Below are positions 1-9,077 of a DNA stretch of 64,000 bases, one piece after another (within the stretch, counting starts at the first letter, position 1; each line of letters begins with the position of its first letter). The notes below the pieces were generated by a model. That model was not told the DNA's origin. It was given only the letters and a program-made list of their open reading frames with translations, and searched no databases. The translations under genes were made by a program, and so were the position numbers. The stretch lies in assembly GCA_045636025.1 (NCBI GenBank), contig JAZTWP010000056.1, positions 1 through 64,000 of the forward strand. Reading direction: 5' to 3'. Source of the DNA: UBA1081 sp045636025. GTDB lineage: Bacteria; Bacillota; Clostridia; Oscillospirales; Acutalibacteraceae.

Positions 1-18
1 AAATTGGAATTTGTTGCT

Positions 19-1275
19 CTATAGCACAGCCCCGTTTTTTATGAGCTTTTGTTGTAATGCTTTTATATCAACCGTATGGACGTTTTTGTTTGTTTTATAT
101 GCTATTGCAACCGCAGTGCCGGCGGCTTCACCCAGGCAACAACAAATCGGCATTATTCTTACAGATGCCTGAGCCTCGTGAGTAGCGGAGAGGCAACGAC
201 CTGCAACAAGAAGATTGTCATATTCTGTCGGTAAAAGTGAACGATAAGGGATTGTGTAAAATTCACCGTCGCTGAAATATCTGTGGCTCGTGCCCGTACC
301 TGTGGGACTGTGGATATCAATATCGTAATTACCGAGTGCAATTGAATCCTCAAATCGTGTGCAGTTAATGAGTTCATCACCTTCCAGAATATGAACACCT
401 TTAAGCTTTCTGCTTTCTCTGACACCAATATCAACCGCAACGGAAATCAAAGCACTTTCATGAAATGCATTTGAATTTTCTTTCAGAAAACTGATAAGCT
501 CGTGGATTTGCTTTCGTGCAATAACCTCGGCTTTACTAACATCAAACGGGTTTGTGGGGTCCAGTTTTACTACACGGGTTGAATTAAAGTGTAAAACATC
601 TTCACCCACGCCAAAGAAAACAAGAATATTCTCACGGGGATTTGTAATTTCGCCTTTTGCTTGTTTTGCTTTATAAAGCTCTTGTAAGTGCGGTCTTTCC
701 TCTGTGAAAAGGTCAAGGTCAACACCGCTCATTCTGAAACAAGTTGTCATCGGCTGGCAAAGACTGTCACTTTCACGGCCTAATTGATAATCACAGCCTG
801 CAAGATAAAACAACTCACCGTCACCGGTTGCATCAATAAAAAAATCTGCCTGAACTGTAATTTTTTGGGCTTTTGCAGTTACGTCAACCTCGGTTAAGTT
901 ACGTCCATCGTTTTTTACACCGTAAACAATACCGTGAAAAAGAACATCCACACCGGCTTCAGAGGTCATATCATCCAGAACTATTTTAAAATATTCAGAG
1001 TTGAATTCATGGTCCTTGCAATCATCAACATATTTGTCGTGACGTTCTTTCATTTCTTTGAAAATACCTTGTGAAAGATACTTTTTTACAGCATTCTTAT
1101 CCTTACTCTGCTTTGTCCAGTAAGGCATAAAGGGATAAACAAGATTATTGGCAATTGCACCGCCAAGGCAACCCGATTTTTCCACAAGCAAAACCTTGAG
1201 ACCCTCACGTGCAGCACTGACCGCAGCTGCAACACCGCTAAGCCCTCCGCCTGCAACAATAAGATTGTATTTCAT
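19..1275 (-). CDS. FAD-dependent oxidoreductase (FAD_oxidored-type)
   Basis: This 418-residue cytoplasmic flavoprotein begins with a Rossmann dinucleotide-binding motif (GGGLSG at residues 9-14), followed by an acidic residue at the end of the second strand (LLVEK). A second flavin motif, DATGDGE, lies near residue 150. A C-terminal segment (GRCLSATHEA through GEAAGTA) matches the closing FAD-contact region of the FAD_oxidored family, and length is normal for that family. AGGAG precedes the ATG by about 8 nt. The substrate cannot be read from the sequence, and neighbours give no pathway. The gene is complete, but anything downstream of it lies outside the window. Confidence 0.85.
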   Translation of the reverse strand: MKYNLIVAGGGLSGVAAAVSAAREGLKVLLVEKSGCLGGAIANNLVYPFMPYWTKQSKDKNAVKKYLSQGIFKEMKERHDKYVDDCKDHEFNSEYFKIVLDDMTSEAGVDVLFHGIVYGVKNDGRNLTEVDVTAKAQKITVQADFFIDATGDGELFYLAGCDYQLGRESDSLCQPMTTCFRMSGVDLDLFTEERPHLQELYKAKQAKGEITNPRENILVFFGVGEDVLHFNSTRVVKLDPTNPFDVSKAEVIARKQIHELISFLKENSNAFHESALISVAVDIGVRESRKLKGVHILEGDELINCTRFEDSIALGNYDIDIHSPTGTGTSHRYFSDGEFYTIPYRSLLPTEYDNLLVAGRCLSATHEAQASVRIMPICCCLGEAAGTAVAIAYKTNKNVHTVDIKALQQKLIKNGAVL

Positions 1276-1346
1276 AAAACCACTCCTATTATATTAAATC
1301 ATCACAGTGTTTGTAAATGTCGTTTTCATTCAATAAAATCGGAAGT

Positions 1347-1535
1347 TTATTGTTTTGTTTTTTCAAAAATCAAATCGATAGCCAATGTTTTTCCGCTTGG
1401 CCCGAACTTAACCGGAATAAAACCAACATATGTATACCCCTTTAATGCGTAGTTTTTAATGACATCTTGATGCTCGTATAATTCTGCGTTTGCTGTTTTG
1501 TTGTTGTTATACTCCAGCCTTACAAATTCCACCAT
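1347..1535 (-). CDS. small DUF4177-like protein
   Basis: A 62-residue protein with AAGGAG 8 nt before its ATG, so it is probably translated. The pattern of an N-terminal strand (VEFVRLEY), a central helix and a glycine-aromatic turn (LKGYTYVGFIPV) followed by a last strand resembles DUF4177 proteins, which are small alpha/beta proteins of unknown function. There is no signal peptide or membrane segment. It lies between the FAD oxidoreductase and the ABC exporter on the same strand, separated from the latter by two hairpins, so it is probably its own transcription unit or joined to the FAD gene. The family call is tentative. Confidence 0.55.
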   Translation of the reverse strand: MVEFVRLEYNNNKTANAELYEHQDVIKNYALKGYTYVGFIPVKFGPSGKTLAIDLIFEKTKQ

Positions 1536-1619
1536 ACTGAAAACTCCTTCGTCAAATTCAAGTTTGTCAATCTGATTATATCATACACACAACTCAAAAT
1601 TCAATCACATAAACACAAA

Positions 1620-1643
1620 AACTGCCCTCATATGAGAGCAGTT
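1620..1643 (-). terminator. hairpin with T-rich tail on the minus strand
   Basis: Near-perfect inverted repeat (AACTGC...GCAGTT with inner CTCAT/ATGAG arms and one mismatch). Read on the minus strand it is followed by TTTTGTGTTT. It lies just past the exporter terminator and may be a backup terminator. The palindromic core could also be a protein-binding site. Confidence 0.45.
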
Positions 1644-1703
1644 AAAAATCTGTCGGGCAAATTGGAATTTATCCATACATACTGATATGATTAATAAATT
1701 ATC

Positions 1704-1751
1704 ATAAAAATAACCGTTTCATCAATGCGAAATGCATGGTGAAGCGGTTAT
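1704..1751 (-). terminator. intrinsic terminator of the ABC exporter operon
   Basis: On the minus strand, a stem of ATAACCG-TTCA pairing with TGAA-CGGTTAT (one G-T wobble) is followed by a T-rich run. It begins a few bases after the stop codon of the second exporter gene. Confidence 0.8.
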
Positions 1752-1755
1752 TGTT

Positions 1756-3546
1756 TTATGAAAACTGCGAATTATAGAGTGTGCTGTAAAATCCGCCGAG
1801 CTTTATGAGTTCGTCGTGAGTGCCTTGTTCGGTTATTTTTCCGTCTCTCACAACAAGAATTGTGTCGGCATTCTGAATTGTGGAAAGTCTGTGGGCAATA
1901 ACAAAACAGGTTCTGCCTTTCATCAGGTCATTCATCGCACTCTGAATCTGAATTTCAGTTCTTGAGTCAACATTTGATGTTGCTTCATCGAGAATCAGCA
2001 TCGGAGTATCAGAAAGAAATGCACGGGCAATGGTTATAAGCTGACGCTGACCCTTTGAAATGTTCACACCGTCATCGGAAAGAACGGTATTATATCCGTC
2101 GGGCAGACTTTCTATGTAGGAATCTATCCTTGCTGCCTTTGCGGCATATCTGACCTGCTCCATTGTTGCATTCTCTTTTCCGTAAACGATATTATCATAA
2201 ATCGTGCCGTGGAAAAGCCATGTATCCTGAAGAACCATTGTGAAAGCAAGTCTTAAATCCGAACGCTTTATTTTAAGCGACGGAATTGAATCTATGCGGA
2301 TTTCACCCGACTGAGCATCATAAAATCTCATAAGCAGATTGATTATGGTGGTTTTTCCTGCACCGGTAGGACCGACTATCGCAACAGTCTGTCCTTTTTC
2401 TGCCGTAACTGAAACATTTTTGAGAATCGTTTTGTCTGGTGTGTAGCCGAATGTGATATCATCAAGCTCTGCATATCCCTCAACATTTTTCATTTCCCGT
2501 GCATCGGGCAAATCGAGCGGCTCGGGGTCTTCATCAAGAATTCTGAAAACACGCTCTGCGGCAGAAAATGCCGATTGGAATTCGTGAAGAATATTTGAGA
2601 ATTCGTTAATCGGACCTGCAAATTTGCGTGAGTACTGAACAAACTGTGCAACACCGCCGAGAGTGATAAAGAATGCCGTGCCTGCCGCAACTGCACCGCT
2701 CTGGGAATACATATAAAGAATGCCTCCGAAAATTGCAACAAGAGCGATTGAAATGTTGTTTATGAAGTTAATCGTCGGGAACAGCAATGCCGCATTGTAT
2801 TCAGCATTATAATATGCATTCATTGCGTCTTCATTTCTGTTATTGAATCGCTCTGAAATGATATCCTGTCTGCCGTAGGCTTCAATGGTTCTTGCACCCG
2901 AAAGCATTTCTTCCGCATAGCCGTTGAGTTCACCGTATTTCTTTGCTCTTGCGCTGAAAAGCGGTCTGACTTTCTTTGAACGGTAACGTGTAAAAAGAAT
3001 TGAAACGGGAACGGTAAAAGCAAAGATAAGTATCATCACTTTTGAAATCTGCCACATAAATATCAACGAACCGATGACCGTGTAAACACTCGTCATAACC
3101 TGAACGAGGTCATGCGAAAGGGTGCTGTTGATTGTGTCAATGTCGTATGACAAATGGCTGATTATATCGCCCGTAGAATGCGTGTCAAAATAATTTACGG
3201 GCAAGGTCTTGAGCTTTTCAAAAAGCTCTTTTCTCATTTTATAGGTAATTTTCTGGCTCAGATGAATCATAACAACCGCAAGGATATAGGAAAGAACAGC
3301 AGATGCGGCGTAACAGATTATCATTTTAATGACATTTTCCGCAACAACGGAGTAATTGACACCCGTTGCCGATTCAATAGCATCGATTGCCGCACCCGAA
3401 TAACGGGGACCGAGCAACGAAAGCTGATTTGAAAACAGCGTGAAAATAACTGCTGGAATAAACAGATGCCATTGGGCAAAAACATATTTTCCCAGTCTTA
3501 TCATAATGCCTTTGTTATCTCTTTTTCGAGGTGTGTTCTTATTCAA
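1756..3546 (-). CDS. ABC exporter half-transporter with intact ATPase residues
   Basis: An ABC exporter subunit of 596 residues: an N-terminal six-helix membrane domain (roughly residues 15-310), then a nucleotide-binding domain. Walker A is GPTGAGKTT, Walker B is MLILDEATS with the catalytic Glu, and the switch His is present (IAHRLS). The signature is ISKGQ rather than LSGGQ. I chose the TTG at 3546 because GGAGGT lies 7 nt before it; a GTG at 3555 overlaps that site. The start overlaps the upstream partner's stop by 8 nt, which suggests translational coupling. It forms a heterodimer with the upstream gene. The drug or peptide substrate is not deducible. Confidence 0.9.
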   Translation of the reverse strand: MNKNTPRKRDNKGIMIRLGKYVFAQWHLFIPAVIFTLFSNQLSLLGPRYSGAAIDAIESATGVNYSVVAENVIKMIICYAASAVLSYILAVVMIHLSQKITYKMRKELFEKLKTLPVNYFDTHSTGDIISHLSYDIDTINSTLSHDLVQVMTSVYTVIGSLIFMWQISKVMILIFAFTVPVSILFTRYRSKKVRPLFSARAKKYGELNGYAEEMLSGARTIEAYGRQDIISERFNNRNEDAMNAYYNAEYNAALLFPTINFINNISIALVAIFGGILYMYSQSGAVAAGTAFFITLGGVAQFVQYSRKFAGPINEFSNILHEFQSAFSAAERVFRILDEDPEPLDLPDAREMKNVEGYAELDDITFGYTPDKTILKNVSVTAEKGQTVAIVGPTGAGKTTIINLLMRFYDAQSGEIRIDSIPSLKIKRSDLRLAFTMVLQDTWLFHGTIYDNIVYGKENATMEQVRYAAKAARIDSYIESLPDGYNTVLSDDGVNISKGQRQLITIARAFLSDTPMLILDEATSNVDSRTEIQIQSAMNDLMKGRTCFVIAHRLSTIQNADTILVVRDGKITEQGTHDELIKLGGFYSTLYNSQFS

Positions 3547-5254
3547 CAAAAGCACCTCCCATCTGGGATTCGCTTATTTCACGGTATTCGGCACAGTTTC
3601 CGAGCAAATCTTCGTGCTTTCCCTGACCTATAACAATTCCGTCCTCAATAACGATAATCAGGTCACAATTTTTAACCGAGCTTACTCTTTGCGCAACGGT
3701 TATTATGGTTGAACCCGACATATTTTCATCAAGCGCTTTTCTTAAATTTGCATCTGTTTTGTAGTCGAGAGCAGATGACGAATCATCAAGGATAAGAATT
3801 TCAGGTTTTGATGCAATGGCACGGGCAATGAGCACTCTTTGTTTCTGACCTCCCGAAAGATTGGTTCCTTTTGAGGAGAGCATATGTGCATATCCGTCAG
3901 GCATTGCAGAAATAAAATCGTGAGCCTGAGCAGTTTTTGCCGCAGAAATTATGTCGTCTTCTGAAATATCTCTGCCGAATCTGATGTTTTCTTCAATGGT
4001 ATCTGCATAGATAAAATCGTTCTGCAGAGCAATGCCGAACATTGAAGTGAGATGCTGACGGCTGTATGATTTTATGTTTTTGCCGTTGATTCTGATTTCA
4101 CCCGACTGCGGCTCATAGAATCGGAGCAGTAATTTTATAAATGTAGATTTACCGCTTCCCGTTGCACCGATTATGCCGAGTCTTTCGCCTTTTTTCAGTG
4201 AAACAGAAATGTTTTTCAGATTGTCTTTTTTGCCGAGATATGAGAACGAAACGTTATCAAATGAAATGTGAATTCCGTCATCTTTGTGTGAATCTTCAGT
4301 TATTTCATATTTATCGGGAGCATCAAGCACTTCGGCTATTCTGTTTGCGGATGCGGCACATTTTGTGTACATAACAAACATTCGTGAAAGCGACATCATC
4401 GCCATTGAGATAAGCGTGAAATACTGCATAAATGCAATAACAGTTGCAGGGCTTGATAAGCCTTTGCTGACTCTGAATGCTGCAACGGCAACAACTCCTG
4501 CTATGCCGAGATTCATAAGCAGAGTCATTGCAGGGTTAACAATTCCCATAATTGTGCCTGCGTGTTTTTCCTGCTTGGAAAGTTCGGAATTAACCTTATC
4601 GTATCTGCGGTTTTCGTGTTCATTTTTTGAAAGAGCTTTGATAACCCTTATACCCTGAGTGTCTTCTCGCGCAACTCTTACCATATTGTCGGTTGATTTC
4701 TGCACACGGCTGTAAAGAGGCACACCTCTGCGTGAAATGCCGTAAACAGTAACAAAAATAATGGGCAATGTGGCAATCATAACAAGTGCAAGTGCGCTGT
4801 CCATAACAAGAGAAAGCGAAATTCCGCCGATAAGAAGAATCGGAGCTCTTACACCCATTCTCTGCATCATACCGATAAAGTTATGCACGTTATATGTATC
4901 TGTTGTTATTCTCGATTCAAGCGAGGGAATTGTGAATGCATCGGTATCCGAAGATGAAAGATACAGAGTTTTTGAGAAAAGCTCTTTTCGCATCGCTTTT
5001 GAGAAATTTGTTGTGACCCTTGCCGCCATACGGTTGGCAATGATATTACCGAGGCAGGCGATGATGCCGAAAAACACCATAAGTCCGCCGTATAAAACAA
5101 TTTTGCCCACATTCTGCTCAATGATAACATTTTCGAGAATATGAGTCAGGATATACGGCAGGACAAGCTCTGCCATAGTGCCGGTAACCTTAATTATGAA
5201 GCCGACAAGCATACGAAGCCTGAACGGTTTCAGATATAACAATATTCTTTTCAA
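3539..5254 (-). CDS. ABC exporter half-transporter with degenerate ATPase site
   Basis: A 571-residue partner of the next gene: a six-helix membrane domain, then a nucleotide-binding domain with Walker A GATGSGKST and a canonical LSGGQ signature near residue 467. Walker B reads LILDDSS, so the catalytic Glu is Asp, and the switch His is Gln (VAQRVS). Paired with the partner's ISKGQ signature, this gives one degenerate and one active ATP site, as in heterodimeric exporters such as TM287/288 and LmrCD. It starts at a TTG with GGAGGT 6-7 nt upstream. The substrate is unknown, and multidrug efflux is only a family-level guess. Confidence 0.9.
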   Translation of the reverse strand: MKRILLYLKPFRLRMLVGFIIKVTGTMAELVLPYILTHILENVIIEQNVGKIVLYGGLMVFFGIIACLGNIIANRMAARVTTNFSKAMRKELFSKTLYLSSSDTDAFTIPSLESRITTDTYNVHNFIGMMQRMGVRAPILLIGGISLSLVMDSALALVMIATLPIIFVTVYGISRRGVPLYSRVQKSTDNMVRVAREDTQGIRVIKALSKNEHENRRYDKVNSELSKQEKHAGTIMGIVNPAMTLLMNLGIAGVVAVAAFRVSKGLSSPATVIAFMQYFTLISMAMMSLSRMFVMYTKCAASANRIAEVLDAPDKYEITEDSHKDDGIHISFDNVSFSYLGKKDNLKNISVSLKKGERLGIIGATGSGKSTFIKLLLRFYEPQSGEIRINGKNIKSYSRQHLTSMFGIALQNDFIYADTIEENIRFGRDISEDDIISAAKTAQAHDFISAMPDGYAHMLSSKGTNLSGGQKQRVLIARAIASKPEILILDDSSSALDYKTDANLRKALDENMSGSTIITVAQRVSSVKNCDLIIVIEDGIVIGQGKHEDLLGNCAEYREISESQMGGAFVE

Positions 5255-5295
5255 AACCGCACCTCCGCAACTGCTCAGTTTTTTAATCTTTTTAA

Positions 5296-5324
5296 ATTAT
5301 AATTAATTTTAAGAATTATGTCAA
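5296..5324 (-). promoter_or_regulatory. sigma-A-type promoter for the ABC exporter operon
   Basis: On the minus strand TTGACA (5319-5324) and TATAAT (5296-5301) are separated by 17 nt, both perfect matches to consensus, about 42 nt before the exporter start codon. Confidence 0.8.
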
Positions 5325-5509
5325 TAAATAAAACATCTGCTGCATTCAAGCAATATCATATCAACAATCAAGCCATAAAAAGCTGAAAAAAGGTTTGATA
5401 TTTTCAATAACAGCTTGCCAACATACAAAAATTCTCAATAATATTTTTCTTCGCATCGCTCAAAATACTAAGGCAAACGCAAAGTTAACGTGAAAGGAGT
5501 GCGAAACTC

Positions 5510-5707
5510 ATGGCAAGCAACAACAAGTCAAGTCTTGTACCCGAAGCAAGAGAAGCTCTCAACAAGTTCAAGATGGAAGCAGCTTCAGAAGTAGGTGTTA
5601 ACCTCAAGCAGGGTTACAACGGTGACCTCACATCAAAGCAGGCAGGTTCTGTCGGCGGTCAGATGGTCAAGAAAATGATCGAGGCTTACGAAAACGGTAT
5701 GAAGTAA
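5510..5707 (+). CDS. alpha/beta-type small acid-soluble spore protein
   Basis: A 65-residue DNA-binding spore protein that coats and protects DNA in the dormant spore and supplies amino acids at germination. The sequence shows the helix segment with KMEAASEVGVNL, which contains the expected germination-protease cleavage region around SE-VG, and the second conserved helix GSVGGQMVKKMI. Length is typical. AAAGGAG lies upstream of the ATG. It is monocistronic, closed by a terminator. I could not confidently place a forespore sigma-G promoter upstream. Its presence is the best evidence that the organism makes spores. Confidence 0.93.
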   Translation: MASNNKSSLVPEAREALNKFKMEAASEVGVNLKQGYNGDLTSKQAGSVGGQMVKKMIEAYENGMK

Positions 5708-5726
5708 TATCATCTTAACAGATGCG

Positions 5727-5762
5727 GGTGTGGTTCGGATTGAGCCGCACCTTTGTTTTTTA
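5727..5762 (+). terminator. intrinsic terminator after the spore protein gene
   Basis: A 10-bp stem (GGTGTGGTTC with GAGCCGCACC, two G-T pairs) followed by TTTGTTTTTT. Confidence 0.88.
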
Positions 5763-5782
5763 TGTTTTTTTGTTGATTTGTA

Positions 5783-5811
5783 GTGACAAAAAGCGAAAAA
5801 AGGTGTATAAT
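5783..5811 (+). promoter_or_regulatory. promoter for the MATE transporter
   Basis: GTGACA (5783-5788) and TATAAT (5806-5811) with a 17-nt spacer, about 36 nt before the start codon. Confidence 0.65.
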
Positions 5812-5847
5812 TAATTTGATTTAAGAAAAAAGGAGAGGTGACGGAAA

Positions 5848-7212
5848 ATGAGCAGAAGAAAAACCCTTGATATGACAAGCGGTCCGTTTCTGAAAAAGAC
5901 TTTTATTTTTGCTGTTCCTCTTATTTTTACGGGGCTGCTTCAGCTTTTTTACAACTCGGCTGATACTGCCATTGTCGGCAAATTCGCAGGTCCTCAGGCT
6001 CTTGCTGCCGTAGGCTCCACGGGTTCACTCATAAATCTTATAATTAACATCTTTATGGGTATGTCGATGGGTGCAGGTGTTATGGCTGCAAGGCATATCG
6101 GTGCAGGTGACGAAAAAAGAGTCTCAAAGTGTGTTCACACTGCATTGCCTCTCGGTGTTGTGTGCGGAATTGCCGTTGCTGTGCTCGGATTTTTCTGTTC
6201 GGGAAAAATGTTGGAGCTTATGCAGGTTCCCGATGAAGTTCTCGATCTTTCTACTCTTTATCTGAAGATATATTTCCTCGGTGCTCCCGGTTCACTTCTT
6301 TATAATTTCGGTGCGTCTGTGTTAAGAGCATCAGGGGACACAAAAAGACCTCTTTACATACTTGCTGCATCGGGTCTTGTGAATGTTATTCTCAATCTTA
6401 TTCTTGTTATTCCTTTCGGAATGAGCGTTGCAGGTGTTGCGATTGCGACAATTACTTCGCAGTATATATCTGCAATCGTTGTTGTGTATCATCTTGTAAA
6501 AACGGGAAGTATTGTAAAGGTTCATTTCTCTAAGATTCGTTTTGACAAAAGGGAACTTCTTTGCATTGTAAGAATCGGTATTCCTGCAGGGCTTCAGAAT
6601 TCGCTTTTCTCAATTTCAAACGTTATAATTCAGTCTGCTGTCAACTCATTCGGTGATGTTGCAATGGCAGGTATTGCGGCAGGTTCGCAGTATGACGGTT
6701 ATATTTATGTGTGCACAAATGCTTTTGCACAGACTGCAATGACATTCACTTCTCAGAATCTCGGTGCAGGTAAATACAGAAATATTGCCAAGGTTTACAG
6801 ATATTGTTTCCTTATCACCGTTGTGATTTCGGGAATTCTTTCTGTTATCGGCTATTTCTTCAGAGAGCAGATTGTGTGGATTTTTGCAGACTCTGCAGAT
6901 GTTATCTCAATTGGTGCAGACAGACTTGCACTTGTTATTCCGTTCTATGTTTTCTGTTCGCTTCAGGATGTTACGGCTTCGCAGATACGAGGTCTCGGAA
7001 AATCACTTGAGCCGATGATTATTTCACTTATCGGTGTCTGCGGAGTAAGACTTGCGTGGATTTTCCTGATTCTGCCTGAGGGTTATACACTTATGGATCT
7101 CTATTGGGCATATCCCATTTCGTGGGCAGCAGCATTCTTTGCTCTGTTTGTACTCTATCTCATACTAAAAATCAGACTTTACAAATCAGCGGAAAAACTG
7201 ACTGATAATTAG
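5848..7212 (+). CDS. MATE family efflux transporter
   Basis: A 454-residue integral membrane protein with about twelve hydrophobic segments and the N-terminal pattern of MATE transporters (PLIFTGLLQLFYNSADT, then VGSTGS and NIFMGMSMGAGV). MATE proteins exchange Na+ or H+ for cationic drugs or metabolites. Length is normal. GGAGAGGTG precedes the ATG. The lipoprotein gene follows with the stop only 11 nt from its start, so they are probably cotranscribed. The substrate is not deducible. Confidence 0.9.
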   Translation: MSRRKTLDMTSGPFLKKTFIFAVPLIFTGLLQLFYNSADTAIVGKFAGPQALAAVGSTGSLINLIINIFMGMSMGAGVMAARHIGAGDEKRVSKCVHTALPLGVVCGIAVAVLGFFCSGKMLELMQVPDEVLDLSTLYLKIYFLGAPGSLLYNFGASVLRASGDTKRPLYILAASGLVNVILNLILVIPFGMSVAGVAIATITSQYISAIVVVYHLVKTGSIVKVHFSKIRFDKRELLCIVRIGIPAGLQNSLFSISNVIIQSAVNSFGDVAMAGIAAGSQYDGYIYVCTNAFAQTAMTFTSQNLGAGKYRNIAKVYRYCFLITVVISGILSVIGYFFREQIVWIFADSADVISIGADRLALVIPFYVFCSLQDVTASQIRGLGKSLEPMIISLIGVCGVRLAWIFLILPEGYTLMDLYWAYPISWAAAFFALFVLYLILKIRLYKSAEKLTDN

Positions 7213-7223
7213 AGGTGATATTT

Positions 7224-7985
7224 ATGAAAAAAACTCTGATTCTGTTTTTTGCAATTATTTTTGTTCTCGGTCTTGCAGGTTGTACAGACGGGGGAGAGGA
7301 GCCCGTTACAAATGAGTCTGTTTCTCAGGAATTTGTGACGGATGAAGCTGTTACCGAAAAAGAGGAGCTTGTGCCCTTGCTGTTTGCTGATGAGGAATCT
7401 CAGCTGTATCTTTACGGCATAAAGCCTGACGGTGTGATTCTTTATGCAGAGGGTGTCGGTCATTACTATGACTGGGCATATTCCTGTTCGGATTACAGAG
7501 CACCGAAGATTTTCAAGGGTTATTTTGATAAGGACACTTCATACGAAGACCTTGCAGTTGTGACTTATACAAAGAATGACGGTGTTACCGTTGAGGATAT
7601 CCGTTTTCTGACAGACGGTGATTTTGATGCGGAAAATGTATATCTTGTTGATTCTGATGAGATTCACAGTTATGTTTCATACAGTGTGAGTGAATCTTTT
7701 GCAAACAATGCAATTACTTTTTCCTGCGACGGCACAAATTATTCATTTGACCTGAGCGATTGCTTCACAACTCTTGCATATGACGGTGTTTCTTACTGCG
7801 ATAATATTACATACGAATTCACAGACGGCAGAATTTATGTGAATATTATCCCAGTTGTGAGCAGTGCGGATGACGAGGGTGACTACGGCAAGGCAGAAGC
7901 TGACCTTGTAATCAGAGCAAAACTCAATTTTGACGGATATAATATTTCACTCTCTGAGTTTGAGATGAAACTGTCGGGAGTATAA
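7224..7985 (+). CDS. putative lipoprotein of unknown function
   Basis: A 253-residue exported protein. The N-terminus has a short basic stretch, a hydrophobic core and the lipobox LAGC, so the mature protein should be acylated on that Cys and held on the outer face of the membrane. The mature part is acidic and rich in aromatic residues and beta-prone stretches, with no motif I recognise. I chose ATG 7224 because GAGGTG sits 6 nt before it; the GTG at 7215 lies within that site. It follows the MATE gene closely. No function is proposed. Confidence 0.75.
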   Translation: MKKTLILFFAIIFVLGLAGCTDGGEEPVTNESVSQEFVTDEAVTEKEELVPLLFADEESQLYLYGIKPDGVILYAEGVGHYYDWAYSCSDYRAPKIFKGYFDKDTSYEDLAVVTYTKNDGVTVEDIRFLTDGDFDAENVYLVDSDEIHSYVSYSVSESFANNAITFSCDGTNYSFDLSDCFTTLAYDGVSYCDNITYEFTDGRIYVNIIPVVSSADDEGDYGKAEADLVIRAKLNFDGYNISLSEFEMKLSGV

Positions 7986-8041
7986 TGCACAATTCACAAT
8001 GCACAATGCAAAATTGTTTGTGCGGACTTGCAGATGTGGTA

Positions 8042-8157
8042 GTAGGGGCGATGATTCATCGCCCGGCACACGAAGTGTGTTTTTCCGAAGGAAAAAGCAA
8101 CGGCAAAGCCGTTATTGTTCGCTTGCCCACAATCGGGCGGTAGGACATCGTCCCTGC
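8042..8157 (+). repeat. interspersed multi-hairpin element, copy A
   Basis: A 116-bp intergenic element bounded by GTAGGGGCG and CGTCCCTGC. Inside is a chain of short hairpins: GGGCGATGA/TCATCGCCC, CACAC-GAA-GTGTG, TTTTTCC-GAA-GGAAAAA, AACGGC-AAA-GCCGTT and GGAC-ATC-GTCC. It sits between convergent genes (lipoprotein and TetR). The preceding 50 bp carry short repeats of the type ACAATGCACAATGCA. It has no coding potential. Same family as the other copies listed in this window. Confidence 0.8.
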
Positions 8158-8182
8158 AAGGTTTATTTTAGCATATGCAAAA

Positions 8183-8213
8183 AAAGAAGAGCAGCGGTTG
8201 GCTGCTCTTTTTG
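8183..8213. terminator. bidirectional terminator between lipoprotein and TetR genes
   Basis: A perfect 8-bp stem AGAGCAGC/GCTGCTCT with a 5-nt loop, T-rich on both strands, so it can serve the plus-strand operon and the convergent TetR gene. Confidence 0.8.
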
Positions 8214-8236
8214 TGTTTTTATAACTTTTTGTGTTT

Positions 8237-8836
8237 TTATAAGATGTTTATGAGTCCCATTGCGCCGCCGGTTATCATTTCTGCGGCAAGGAGTGCAAGC
8301 TCGTCCATTGTAATCTGAGTTTCGCCTCTGAGCCATCTCAGGTACATTGAAAGTGTGCCTGATGCGATAAATTCCGCAGTGAGCTTGAGTCTTTCGTTGG
8401 CGGACGTGCTGTCTTTGCCGTAAAGCATAATAAGCTCCTGACTGAGAATGTTTTTTATCATAAAAATAAAGTCTGTGAAGTCGTTGTTTTTTGCAATGCT
8501 TTTGAAAAGCTCGAGTTTTTCGCTGATGATGTCATTTATGCTTTCAAAAAATGCATAGGCAGAGCCGTCTCCCGATGCGTAGCGGACAATTTCATCCTTT
8601 ATGAGTGACACAACCATATTGCCCAGCTCATTGTAAAGTGCGGGAATGCTTTCGTAGTGAAGATAGAAAGTCTTTCTGTCTATATTTGCAATTCTGGAAA
8701 GCTCTGTGATTGTGATTTTTGAAATATTCTTTTCCTGAAGAAGCTGAATGAAAGCTCCGATGATTGCTTTTTTTGTTTTTATCTGACGTCTGTCAAGATT
8801 GTCTTTATGATAAAGTGCATAATCGATTTTGTTCAT
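8237..8836 (-). CDS. TetR/AcrR family transcriptional regulator
   Basis: A 199-residue DNA-binding protein. The N-terminal part has the TetR helix-turn-helix, including ITITELSRIANIDRKTFYLHY around residues 40-60, with the hallmark K-T-F-Y-x-H-Y end. The C-terminal two-thirds is helical and should bind a ligand and dimerise. Length is typical. It faces away from the phosphoesterase gene at 9078 and converges with the MATE-lipoprotein operon. Its target is unknown; the MATE transporter is a plausible one by proximity, but no operator was identified. Confidence 0.88.
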   Translation of the reverse strand: MNKIDYALYHKDNLDRRQIKTKKAIIGAFIQLLQEKNISKITITELSRIANIDRKTFYLHYESIPALYNELGNMVVSLIKDEIVRYASGDGSAYAFFESINDIISEKLELFKSIAKNNDFTDFIFMIKNILSQELIMLYGKDSTSANERLKLTAEFIASGTLSMYLRWLRGETQITMDELALLAAEMITGGAMGLINIL

Positions 8837-9018
8837 AACTGCTCCGTTATTTCTTTTTTTTTCAGTATTATATATTATTTTGCTGAATTAGTCAACAGAA
8901 TGTGTATTATTTCCTTATTTGTGGCACTTTCTACAAAATGTGTTGTGAATTTTTGTTTATATTCCGTAGTGGTTTTCTGTGCATATATTATAAATGAAAA
9001 CAAGATTTTTCAAAATTA

Positions 9019-9046
9019 TTGACAAATTGAAATTTTCAATTATAAT
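9019..9046 (+). promoter_or_regulatory. promoter for the secreted phosphoesterase
   Basis: TTGACA (9019-9024) and TATAAT (9041-9046), 16-nt spacer. The spacer contains an inverted repeat (AATTGAAA/TTTCAATT) that could also bind a regulator. Confidence 0.75.
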
Positions 9047-9077
9047 TAAGATGATTAAAATTCACGGAGGGTTTTAT

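Noticed and set aside
4284..4658. 124-codon plus-strand frame opposite the ABC exporter gene
   Set aside because: It is antisense to a well-supported gene, has no ribosome binding site and shows no family features.
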